22,460 bases of DNA. It comes from CAMBDR01 sp046597185. Lineage in GTDB: Bacteria > Pseudomonadota > Gammaproteobacteria > Burkholderiales > Burkholderiaceae_D. The stretch spans positions 1-22,460 of the forward strand of contig JBKJLF010000481.1 of assembly GCA_046597185.1 (NCBI GenBank), in the 5' to 3' direction. A model generated the notes under the pieces. The model was not told the DNA's origin. It made no database searches and was given only the letters and a program-made list of their open reading frames with translations. Of the stretch, positions 8,765-16,825 are shown in pieces. The translations under genes and the position numbers were made by a program. Numbering within the stretch: the stretch's first letter is position 1; each line of letters begins with the position of its first letter.

Positions 8765-9107
8765 GCGGCAGCCTCAAAGCAGCCGCGAACAACGCAGCGT
8801 CACGCGTAGGATTAGCGCGCAATTGGAACAGGCTGGTATTCCGGCTGCACGCCGCAAGGTGGAGATTTTGATGCAATTGCGTGCCCCGGCGGACCGTGCA
8901 CCGTTCATGCCCTTGCTGCAGCATCCGGAATCTGACTTGATCCTCAATACCGCACAGAACATTGGTGCCCTGAACGAATCCGGTTCAGTCATGCTCGAAG
9001 CCCGCCTGCAAGCAGACCTGGAAACGGTTTTGGTGTTGTTTCAAAGTCAAATCAAGCGCGGCACTCATCTGATATGCCCGTTGTTTAATGCAACCCATGC
9101 CGCCTGA
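8745..9107 (+). CDS. Small unrecognised protein overlapping the multidomain kinase
   Basis: ORF of 120 residues that I do not recognise. It starts inside the last 20 bases of the preceding kinase gene in another frame, so translational coupling is possible. The product looks soluble and helical (RRISAQLEQAGIPAARRKVEILMQLR, a run shown here as ISAQLEQAG and RRKVEILMQL), with no signal peptide or membrane segment; the end reads QIKRGTHLICPL. A second start, ATG 8871, has a much better ribosome binding site (AAGGTGGAG, 6 bases away) and would give 78 residues. I prefer the longer form because residues before 8871 also look protein-like. Position suggests a partner of the kinase, but this is only context. 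Confidence 0.5.
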   Translation: MRVTHHERQPQSSREQRSVTRRISAQLEQAGIPAARRKVEILMQLRAPADRAPFMPLLQHPESDLILNTAQNIGALNESGSVMLEARLQADLETVLVLFQSQIKRGTHLICPLFNATHAA

Positions 9108-9238
9108 TTGACACAATCTGACCACATATGCTACTTGCGCTGGATCGGCAATGATAGAATCATGTTGAAATCAAGAAATTAAACCGCGAAATTAAACAAG
9201 GTCGGCAGATCGAATTAAAGTGCATGGCGAGGTAAAAA
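9108..9238 (+). promoter_or_regulatory. Leader of second sensor kinase, weak promoter candidates
   Basis: Gap of 131 bases before the GTG-started sensor gene. TTGACA at 9108-9113 matches a sigma-70 -35 exactly, but no good -10 is found 16-18 bases away. TAGAAT at 9155-9160 resembles a -10 without a good -35. The nine bases at 9149-9157 are the reverse complement of ctatcattg shared by the two upstream repeat elements. GAGGT at 9229-9233, five bases before GTG 9239, is a good ribosome binding site and decides that start. Confidence 0.4.
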
Positions 9239-12200
9239 GTGACACAAGATACAAAAGCCATCCTGAGCGTTATTTGCCGGGCACTGGTGTTATGGCTAAT
9301 GCAACTGTGCGCGCCACTGGTTTGGGCTGACACCCCCAAACCAGCGCTAACGCCAAGCTCGCTTGAATTTGGTTTTACTGAACCGTATTTTGAAACAGTG
9401 GGCGATGGCGAATCGATCCCTGAAGGGGGCATTGGCGCGGTCGTGCAAGATACCAAGGGTTGGCTCTGGATCGGCACATCCCGGGGTTTGATTCGTTGGG
9501 ATGGCTACCGTTTTCGCAAATATATCCATGATCAACATCAGCCCCATTCACTGCCGTCCGATTATGTTAGCGCACTCTACACAACCCATGATGGCAGGCT
9601 GTGGGTGGGCATCAATAACGAAGGTGTTTCCGTGTTCGACCCGACGACCGAGAGATTCACCCATTTTGGTCGCAATCTTGGCATGGCTGGTGGCCGGGTT
9701 CGGGTATTACAAGCCGATGCCAGCGGCGGTATGTGGGTGGGTGCAGACGAAGGACTCGATTATGTGCCTGCCAATGGTGCCAGGCCGATACATTATCGAC
9801 ACGATGCAAATAATCCCGCTGGCCTGGCCAGCAACCTGGTGCGCGCACTTTTAATCGATGACGCAGGCAGCGTTTGGATAGGCACGGGTGCCGGTTTGCA
9901 AATACTCAAAAAGGGCAGCAAAAGTTTTGAACGGATTGCCTCTGATCCGGCCAATCCCAACTCGTTGGCCTCGTTTGAAATTCATGCCCTGTTCAAAGCG
10001 GTAGACGGCAAAATTTGGATTGGCACCCAAGCCAGAGGTGCGGCCTGGTTGGATCAGGCGAGCTTGCAACTACACTGGCTGGAGGTCAATCCGGGCCAGC
10101 CCGAATCTTTGTCCCATCCCAGAATTAACCGTATCGCCCAACCGAATCCCGATCAGATTTGGTTCGGCACCTTTGGCGGTGGCATCAATATTATATCGGC
10201 CAAAGATGGCAAAGTTCTGCAGCGCTTGCAACATGATCCGTCCAACCCCAATAGCTTATTGGGCGATAGCATCAGCGCCATCATGAGCGATCAATCTGGA
10301 CTGGTATGGATTGCCTCCTGGGGAACTGGTTTGCAACGCTACAATCCAAAGAATCGGGCTTTCCGCCTGTTACGCCACAGCCCGGCGCGACCCAACAATT
10401 TAAGCTACCCTTCGGTATATCGGGTCGCAGGACTGGCCGACGGTTCCATTCTGATTGGCTACAATGGCAAGGGTATCGATATTCTGGATCGACGACGTGG
10501 CGTGATTGGCGGCTATCGTCCCCAGCCCAACCAACCAAACCAACCAAACCAACCAAACCAATTGATTGATGCCAAAACATTACCGCTAAAAAACAATCCC
10601 GGCATCGCCACCATGTTACAAACCCGTGATGGTGGGCTTTGGATAGGTGCGGCAACGGAGTTATTCAACCGACCAAAGAATAGTCAGACATGGCAAACTT
10701 ACAGCGCCCCCACCAGCCTGCCAACAGCGAGCGTTGTCGCATTACTGGAAACTCGCGACGGTACGCTGTGGGTTGGCGGCAGCGGTGGTTTGGCGCGCTG
10801 GTTACCTGAGCAAAAGCGTTTTGAACTGTTTGGCACACTTAGCAGCCATAAGTTGGTAGAAACGCTGGTTGAAGATCATGCTGGCCGACTCTGGTTTGGC
10901 AACAATAATGGACTCTGGGTAAAAGCGCCGGATAGCCCTGATCTGCATAACATACGGCATGATCCAATGCGACCCGACAGTTTGATCAGCGATGATGTTG
11001 CAGGCTTGCTGGTCGATAAGAAAGGCCGCTTGTGGGTCGCCACCAGCAAAGGGCTGGAATGTTTGCTGAAATGGGACGGGCAGCGCGCCATATTCGAACA
11101 CAGCAGCGCACTGGCTGGCTTTGGCGAACATGCGGTTGGCTACAATTTACTGGAAGACCAACAAGGGCGAATCTGGACTGAAAAGTTTATTTTGGAGCCA
11201 CACAAACACCAGCTATTCCCCTTTGGCAAAGCAGAGGGCTTTGACATTGGTGCCATTTGGAATGGCTCCTTTGCCAAAACACATGATGGTTTGTTTCTGT
11301 TTGGCGGTTCAAAGGGCTTGGCCATCATCGACCCCGAGCAATTCAGATCCTGGGACTTTCAACCGCAGGTTCAACCGACCGAACTCAAGATCGATGGCAC
11401 GCTGCTGCCAGCACAAATCAAAGAACTGCGCCTGGAACCGGGTCAACGCAACTTCAGCGTTGAATTTAGTGCATTCGACTTTTCAGCGCCCCAACAAAAT
11501 CGCTATGCCTACCGCCTGCAAGGGTTTGACAAAGACTGGATAGAAACCGATTTTTCCCAACGTAGCGCCAGCTATGGCAATCTCCCCCCTGGCCGCTATA
11601 GCTTGCAATTGCGCGGCAGTAATCGCATCGGGGAGTGGAGCCCCCGGCAATTTTCACTTCCGGTCGAAGTCATCCCCCCTTTTTGGGCCACCCTTCCCTT
11701 TCGTGTACTGCTTGCATTCGTACTGATTGGCTCGGTGTACGCAATCTACCGCCTGCGGGTCGCGCGTTTGCACGCCAAAGCGGCGCAATTGCAAGCGCGC
11801 GCCACCGAGATCACGATGGCACATGGTGAACTGGCCAAAGCACATGCCGAATTGGGGATGGCGCATCACAAACTGGAAGAGACCTATGAACGCCTGCAAG
11901 CAACGCAACAACAGTTGTTATTGCAAGAAAAAATGGCTGGATTAGGTACGCTCACCGCCGGGGTTGCCCACGAAATCAATAACCCGGTCAATTTCACCCA
12001 TGTCGCAGCACAAATCCAACGCATGAAGATTGATGAATTTGAGCAATACGTACTGGCTTTATTTGATGAAAGTATCGATCCCAAAATTGTGCAGGGCTTT
12101 ACCCAACGCTTCGCTGCACTACAAGAAAATATTGATACCATGTTAAATGGCACGGATCGCATCATTCGTATCGTGAAAGACTTGCGCTCCTTCACCCGGC

Positions 12201-12685
12201 TGGCCGAAGCGGAAAAAAAATCGACCCCCTTGTCCGAATGCCTGAATGCCACCTTGAATTTGGTGCGCACCGGTTGGCTGGAACAAGTCGAATTCATCAC
12301 CGAGTATACCGACGACCCGGAATATGAATGTTGGCCCGCACTGCTCAATCAAGTCTTTATGAATTTGCTGGTCAATGGCTGCCAGGCCATTGCCGAGAAA
12401 CGCCAACGGCATCACAGCGTTGCCAAAGGTCATATTTACTTGCGCCTGAAAAAGGAAGTCAGTACACTGACAGTTCAGTTCGAAGATGATGGCATTGGCA
12501 TCGAACCAGAAATTCAAGCACGCATTTTGGAGCCGTTTTTCACCACCAAGGAAGTAGGGGCAGGCACAGGGCTGGGTTTGTCAATTTCTTATGGCATCAT
12601 TCAAAAACATAATGCAACACTGTCCATTACCAGTACGCCAGGTGCAGGGAGTTGCTTTACGATACACCTGCCTTTGTCCACGTAA
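9239..12685 (+). CDS. Full-length propeller sensor histidine kinase (paralogue 1)
   Basis: Membrane sensor histidine kinase of 1148 residues. It has a signal peptide with likely cleavage after VWA (residue 30) and a periplasmic Reg_prop beta-propeller (about 55-700) with many LWIGT or VWIGT blades. A Y_Y_Y domain follows (about 705-805), then a membrane segment after PPFWATLPF (about 815-838), an Ala-His heptad coiled coil, the phosphoacceptor domain GVAHEINNP (His 911), and an ATPase domain with MNLLVNGCQAI, DDGIGIEP, EPFFTTKE and GTGLGLSI. The GTG start is chosen for its GAGGT site and because the signal peptide follows directly. The overall plan matches the large periplasmic-sensor kinases known best from Bacteroidetes polysaccharide systems, but here there is no fused receiver or DNA-binding domain. 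A Pro-Asn-Gln repeat loop interrupts the propeller at about residue 431-441. The signal is unknown. Confidence 0.92.
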   Translation: MTQDTKAILSVICRALVLWLMQLCAPLVWADTPKPALTPSSLEFGFTEPYFETVGDGESIPEGGIGAVVQDTKGWLWIGTSRGLIRWDGYRFRKYIHDQHQPHSLPSDYVSALYTTHDGRLWVGINNEGVSVFDPTTERFTHFGRNLGMAGGRVRVLQADASGGMWVGADEGLDYVPANGARPIHYRHDANNPAGLASNLVRALLIDDAGSVWIGTGAGLQILKKGSKSFERIASDPANPNSLASFEIHALFKAVDGKIWIGTQARGAAWLDQASLQLHWLEVNPGQPESLSHPRINRIAQPNPDQIWFGTFGGGINIISAKDGKVLQRLQHDPSNPNSLLGDSISAIMSDQSGLVWIASWGTGLQRYNPKNRAFRLLRHSPARPNNLSYPSVYRVAGLADGSILIGYNGKGIDILDRRRGVIGGYRPQPNQPNQPNQPNQLIDAKTLPLKNNPGIATMLQTRDGGLWIGAATELFNRPKNSQTWQTYSAPTSLPTASVVALLETRDGTLWVGGSGGLARWLPEQKRFELFGTLSSHKLVETLVEDHAGRLWFGNNNGLWVKAPDSPDLHNIRHDPMRPDSLISDDVAGLLVDKKGRLWVATSKGLECLLKWDGQRAIFEHSSALAGFGEHAVGYNLLEDQQGRIWTEKFILEPHKHQLFPFGKAEGFDIGAIWNGSFAKTHDGLFLFGGSKGLAIIDPEQFRSWDFQPQVQPTELKIDGTLLPAQIKELRLEPGQRNFSVEFSAFDFSAPQQNRYAYRLQGFDKDWIETDFSQRSASYGNLPPGRYSLQLRGSNRIGEWSPRQFSLPVEVIPPFWATLPFRVLLAFVLIGSVYAIYRLRVARLHAKAAQLQARATEITMAHGELAKAHAELGMAHHKLEETYERLQATQQQLLLQEKMAGLGTLTAGVAHEINNPVNFTHVAAQIQRMKIDEFEQYVLALFDESIDPKIVQGFTQRFAALQENIDTMLNGTDRIIRIVKDLRSFTRLAEAEKKSTPLSECLNATLNLVRTGWLEQVEFITEYTDDPEYECWPALLNQVFMNLLVNGCQAIAEKRQRHHSVAKGHIYLRLKKEVSTLTVQFEDDGIGIEPEIQARILEPFFTTKEVGAGTGLGLSISYGIIQKHNATLSITSTPGAGSCFTIHLPLST
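10529..10561 (+). repeat. 9-bp in-frame tandem repeat coding Pro-Asn-Gln loop
   Basis: About 3.7 units of aaccaacca encode NQP repeats immediately after the conserved GGYRP of the propeller. The paralogue at 12717-16220 has an unrelated charged stretch at the same place, so this is a variable surface loop. Confidence 0.85.
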
Positions 12686-12716
12686 GGCCAACCGTTGATT
12701 GGAGTACGCCTGCACC

Positions 12717-15700
12717 ATGCACTTTTTTAAGCATTACCGCACATTTTGCCTGACTCTGGTGGCATGGACACTCCTGTTCTGTACACTGTTCTGTACACAG
12801 CGGGCAGGCGCTGCGCCGCCTTCACCAAACCCAGGTGAATTTGGTTTCATTGAGCCGTATTTTGAAACCGTAGGCGATGCAGAAACTATTCCGGAAGGCG
12901 GTATTAGTGCCATACTACAAGACAGCCGGGGCTGGCTATGGATCGGCACGCCGCATGGTTTGATCCGCTGGGACGGCTACCATTTTCGCAAATACATGCA
13001 TGATCGCAATCAACCCGGCTCACTGCCCGGCAACCACATCACCGCACTGTGGGCGGGCGATCACGGCAAACTTTGGCTTGGCATTAATAACCAGGGCGTG
13101 GCGCGGTTCGACCCGGCTACCGAGCGATTTACCCATTTTGGCCAGGACAGCGGCATCGTTGGCGGCAAAATCCGTGCTTTGGCAGGCGACGAGCGTGGCG
13201 GTATGTGGATTGCTGCCGATGAGGGATTGGACTATTTACCCTCGGGCAGCAAGCAGGCTATCCACTATCGGCACAAATGGGACGACAGCAACAGCTTGGC
13301 CGATGACCAGGTGTATAGTCTCTTGCTTGATCACCAAGGCTCGCTATGGGTAGGCAGTGCCAACGGTTTGCAACGACTCAAAAAGGGCAGTCAGGCCTTC
13401 GAGCACATTGCTTACCTGGCCAATGATCAAACCACCCTGGCGCGCCACGCAATTCGCAACTTGTTCCTGGCGGCGGACGGTAAGCTTTGGATCGGCACGC
13501 TCGACAATGGTGCTGCCTGGATCGATCCGGGTAGCTTGCAATTGCACTGGCTGGAAGTCAACCCGGCCCGGCCCGACCGTCTGTCTTATATCAGAATCAA
13601 CAGTATTGCGCAGCCCAGCGCCGAGCAGATTTGGCTGGGCACCTTCGGCGGCGGCATCAATATTGTATCGGCCACAGATGGTACGGTATTGCAACGGATA
13701 CAACATGACCCCTCCAATCCCAATAGCTTACTAAACGATACCATTGGCGCACTCACGAGTGATCAATCCGGCCTGCTGTGGGTCGCCACCTGGGGTGCCG
13801 GCTTGCAACGCTTCAATCCCAAAAACCGCGCCTTCCACCTGCTGCGCCACAGTCCGGCCCGGCCCCAAAGCTTATCGCAAGCTTCAGCCCACCAAGTGCT
13901 GGGATTGGCCGATGGCCGCATTCTGGTTGGCAACAATGGCAATGGCATCGATATTTTGGACCGGCAGCGCGGCTTGATTGGCGGCTATCGCCCAAGGCAG
14001 CCTGACAATGACAAGCAACGCAAAACCAGTGTTGCCGATGCCATTGAAGCACTGCCCATCAGCAACGAACAGATCCATGCGCTGTTACAATCGAGCGATG
14101 GCGCACTGTGGGTTGGCACACAGCAAAGCGGCTTGCTGCGGCTGGAAAAGAATAGTCGCAACTGGCAAGTTTTCAGCTTAAAACAAGGTTTGCCACAGTT
14201 CGAAATAAATCATCTGCTGGAAACCCGTGATGGCACCCTGTGGGTCGGCACGGGTGCGGGTTTGGCGCAATGGTTGCCCGGGCAAAAGCGTTTTGAACCG
14301 ATCAAGCAAATTGATGGCAACCTGATGCGCTCGGGCGTGGCGGCATTAGTCGAAGACCGGGAAGGCCGACTCTGGCTCGCCAGCAGCACGGGCTTATGGG
14401 TAAAACAGCCTGGCGCTACTGGCTTGCAAAACATTCTTCATAACGCGCAACAGCCCGACAGTCTGGCCTCCAACGATGTGCAAGGCTTGCTGATCGATAA
14501 AAAGGGACAACTATGGATTGCTACCGACAAAGGCCTGGATCGCATGCTGCACTGGGACGGGCAACGCGCCCGCTTCGAGCACAGCAGCGTTTTGGCTGGT
14601 GCTGGCGAACGAAACATTGGCGTCAACTTACTGGAGGACAAACAGGGACGCATCTGGACTGAAAAGTTTGTGTTTGATCCCGACAAGGGACACCTGATTG
14701 AGCTTGGCAAAGCCGATGGCATGGATATCGGCGCGGCCTGGCGGGGTGCGTATGGCAAAACGCCCGATGGCTTATTCCTGTTCGGTGGCTCACAAGGCTT
14801 GGCCGTGATCGACCCCGAACAATTCAAGCCCTGGACCTTCCACCCGCCAATTCAACTTACCGAACTCAAGATTGATGGCAAACCACGTCCGACGCAAATC
14901 AAATCGCTCACGCTGCAGCCGGGCCAGCGCATGTTCAGTGTCGAGTTTAGCGCACTCGACTTTTCAGCGCCGCAAGAAAACCGCTACGCCTATCGCTTAA
15001 GCAACTATGAGAAAGATTGGATCGATACCGACTCAAGCCACCGTAATGCCAGTTATGGCAACCTGTCGCCCGGCCAATACATACTGCAAGTGCGCGGCAG
15101 CAATCGCCGGGGCGAATTCAATCCACAAATGCTGGAGCTTCCCGTCACCATTTTGCCCGAATTTTGGCAAACTATCTGGTTTCGCATACTGGCCGTATTG
15201 GCACTGATTGGCTCAATGTATGGTGCCTACCGCCTGCGTATCTCGCGCCTGCGAGCTCGCGAGCACATGTTGCATGAGATGGTCAAAGAACGCACCGCCG
15301 AAATTTTGGCTGCGCATGACGATCTGGGGCAAGCGCATGATGAACTGGCGGCGGCACATGACGAACTGGCGAGCGCACACGACGAGCTGGAAAGCGCACA
15401 CGACGAGCTGGAAAGCGCACACCAACGCTTAAAAGCCACCCAACAGCAAATGTTTTTACAGGAAAAAATGGCGGGCCTGGGCACACTGACGGCGGGGGTT
15501 GCCCATGAAATCAACAACCCCACCAATTTCACCCATGTCTCGGCACAAAACCAGCGCGTCAGCATTGCCGAATTTGAGCAATATGTGATGACTTTATTTG
15601 ATGATGATGTCGATGAAGCGGTGGTCGAAAGCTTTACCCTGCGCTTTGCCGAACTACAAAACAATGTCACCACGATGTTAAATGGCACTGAACGAATCAA

Positions 15701-16220
15701 GCAAATCGTCAAGGATTTACGCTCCTTCACGCGTCTGGATGAAGCGGACAAACAATCGACACCGCTGTCCGAATGTCTGCGCACCACGCTGAATCTGGTA
15801 CGCAGCAGTTGGCTGGAAAAGGTGGAATTTATCACCGACTTTGCGGACGACCCGCCCTACGAATGCTGGCCCGCGCTGCTTAATCAGGTATTCATGAACC
15901 TACTGGTGAACGGCTGTCAGGCGATTGAAGCCCGGCAAAAGCAAACTGGCAAGCTGGCTCAAGGCAAATTATGGTTGCGTTTGCACTTTGCACCGGGCGA
16001 GCTGGTGGTTGAATTTGAAGACAACGGCATTGGCATTACCCCGGAAATAAAGGCGCGTATTCTGGAGCCATTTTTCACCACCAAAGATGTGGGTTCGGGC
16101 ACCGGTTTGGGGTTGTCGATTTCCTATGGCATTATTCAAAAACACAACGCCACCCTCAGCATCGACAGCACCCCAGGTAGCGGCAGTTGTTTTGCCATCC
16201 ACTTCCCGTTCAACAGCTGA
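12717..16220 (+). CDS. Full-length propeller sensor histidine kinase (paralogue 2)
   Basis: Membrane sensor histidine kinase of 1167 residues, a tandem paralogue of the gene ending at 12685. The gap is 31 bases, so the two are probably cotranscribed. Signal peptide with cleavage near residue 33, Reg_prop propeller (about 50-700), Y_Y_Y domain (about 705-805), membrane segment after FWQTIWF (about 815-840), and a coiled coil of six near-identical heptads (about 866-907). The phosphoacceptor domain has GVAHEINNP (His 930), followed by an ATPase domain with DNGIGITP, EPFFTTKD and GTGLGLSI. The frame can be read from TTG 12699, but ATG 12717 starts the signal peptide cleanly and has GGAG upstream, though at a long spacing of 12 bases. 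No receiver or output domain is fused. Confidence 0.92.
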   Translation: MHFFKHYRTFCLTLVAWTLLFCTLFCTQRAGAAPPSPNPGEFGFIEPYFETVGDAETIPEGGISAILQDSRGWLWIGTPHGLIRWDGYHFRKYMHDRNQPGSLPGNHITALWAGDHGKLWLGINNQGVARFDPATERFTHFGQDSGIVGGKIRALAGDERGGMWIAADEGLDYLPSGSKQAIHYRHKWDDSNSLADDQVYSLLLDHQGSLWVGSANGLQRLKKGSQAFEHIAYLANDQTTLARHAIRNLFLAADGKLWIGTLDNGAAWIDPGSLQLHWLEVNPARPDRLSYIRINSIAQPSAEQIWLGTFGGGINIVSATDGTVLQRIQHDPSNPNSLLNDTIGALTSDQSGLLWVATWGAGLQRFNPKNRAFHLLRHSPARPQSLSQASAHQVLGLADGRILVGNNGNGIDILDRQRGLIGGYRPRQPDNDKQRKTSVADAIEALPISNEQIHALLQSSDGALWVGTQQSGLLRLEKNSRNWQVFSLKQGLPQFEINHLLETRDGTLWVGTGAGLAQWLPGQKRFEPIKQIDGNLMRSGVAALVEDREGRLWLASSTGLWVKQPGATGLQNILHNAQQPDSLASNDVQGLLIDKKGQLWIATDKGLDRMLHWDGQRARFEHSSVLAGAGERNIGVNLLEDKQGRIWTEKFVFDPDKGHLIELGKADGMDIGAAWRGAYGKTPDGLFLFGGSQGLAVIDPEQFKPWTFHPPIQLTELKIDGKPRPTQIKSLTLQPGQRMFSVEFSALDFSAPQENRYAYRLSNYEKDWIDTDSSHRNASYGNLSPGQYILQVRGSNRRGEFNPQMLELPVTILPEFWQTIWFRILAVLALIGSMYGAYRLRISRLRAREHMLHEMVKERTAEILAAHDDLGQAHDELAAAHDELASAHDELESAHDELESAHQRLKATQQQMFLQEKMAGLGTLTAGVAHEINNPTNFTHVSAQNQRVSIAEFEQYVMTLFDDDVDEAVVESFTLRFAELQNNVTTMLNGTERIKQIVKDLRSFTRLDEADKQSTPLSECLRTTLNLVRSSWLEKVEFITDFADDPPYECWPALLNQVFMNLLVNGCQAIEARQKQTGKLAQGKLWLRLHFAPGELVVEFEDNGIGITPEIKARILEPFFTTKDVGSGTGLGLSISYGIIQKHNATLSIDSTPGSGSCFAIHFPFNS
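15312..15437 (+). repeat. 21-bp heptad repeat in the signalling coiled coil, 6 units
   Basis: Six consecutive 21-bp units encode heptads of the form AHDELxS (AHDDLGQ, AHDELAA, AHDELAS, AHDELES twice, AHQRLKA). The two AHDELES units, at 15375-15395 and 15396-15416, are identical in DNA. The tract lies between the membrane segment and the phosphoacceptor helix. The upstream paralogue has about four such heptads, so whole-heptad gain or loss has occurred. Confidence 0.88.
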
Positions 16221-16242
16221 TGTTAACAACTGAGGCCGCGCA

Positions 16243-16728
16243 TCACTCATCCAAAGCACAATTGACCAGTTTCACCTGCAGCACCTGTTGCAGCACGGCG
16301 GGCGCAATGCCCACCAAATAGCCGCGCCGCCCGCCGTTAATATAGATTTTTTCCAAAGCCATAATCCCTTCTTCCACATACACTGGCATGGCTTTTTTAC
16401 TGCCAAAGGGCGAGGTGCCACCCACCATATAACCGGAATGGCGCTGCGCCACTTCGGGCTTACACGGTTCCACCGCCTTACACCCAATCTGGCGCGCCAG
16501 GTTTTTGGTGGAGACTTTGCAATCGCCATGCATCAGCACAATGAGTGGTTTGGCGGCGTCATCTTGCATCACCAGCGTTTTCACCACCGCATGTTCATCC
16601 ACGCCCAACTCGCGCGCCGAAACAGCGGTGCCGCCATGTTCTTCGTATTGATACGGATGTTCGCTAAACGTGACCCCATGCTTTTTCAACAGTTGGGTGG
16701 CCGGGGTTTCGGATACGTGTTTTGCCAT
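16243..16728 (-). CDS. ybaK: YbaK-type aminoacyl-tRNA deacylase
   Basis: Cytoplasmic editing enzyme of 161 residues in the YbaK/EbsC family, which hydrolyses mischarged Cys-tRNA(Pro). Seen: the N-terminal ETPATQLL helix, HAVVKTLVM with Lys 50 matching the functionally important Lys of YbaK, GDCKVSTKNLAR, and GGTSPFGSKKAMPVYVEE, the family's substrate-pocket signature. The length is typical for the family. GAGGT five bases before the ATG is a good ribosome binding site. It is convergent with the last sensor kinase (22 bases between stops) and divergent from the phosphodiesterase gene. Nothing links it functionally to the kinases. Family assignment is firm; substrate choice within YbaK relatives is inferred. 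Confidence 0.93.
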   Translation of the reverse strand: MAKHVSETPATQLLKKHGVTFSEHPYQYEEHGGTAVSARELGVDEHAVVKTLVMQDDAAKPLIVLMHGDCKVSTKNLARQIGCKAVEPCKPEVAQRHSGYMVGGTSPFGSKKAMPVYVEEGIMALEKIYINGGRRGYLVGIAPAVLQQVLQVKLVNCALDE

Positions 16729-16751
16729 GTTTACCTCAATTCGTGAATTGT

Positions 16752-16800
16752 TTCGTCATCAAGCCGTCATTTGCCTATTATATCGTGCGCTCTGGTCAAT
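16752..16800. promoter_or_regulatory. Divergent promoter region between ybaK and the phosphodiesterase gene
   Basis: The AT-rich core at 16776-16783 can be read as TATTAT (16776-16781) on the plus strand and as a perfect TATAAT (16777-16782) on the minus strand, so both directions may share overlapping -10 boxes. A weak plus-strand -35, TTCGTC, lies 18 bases upstream; no good minus-strand -35 is visible. Confidence 0.4.
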
Positions 16801-16825
16801 TAAACTTAAATTGAAAGCCTCTGCC

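Noticed and set aside
8761..8871. 36-codon ORF starting at the ATGA overlap with the kinase stop
   Set aside because: It ends quickly with low-complexity residues; the other frame (8745-9107) is longer and more protein-like.
12699..12716. TTG start for the second full-length propeller kinase
   Set aside because: It adds six residues before a clean signal peptide start and has no ribosome binding site.
16288..16746. Plus-strand ORF opposite ybaK
   Set aside because: Rich in His and Phe as expected for antisense reading; ybaK itself is well supported.
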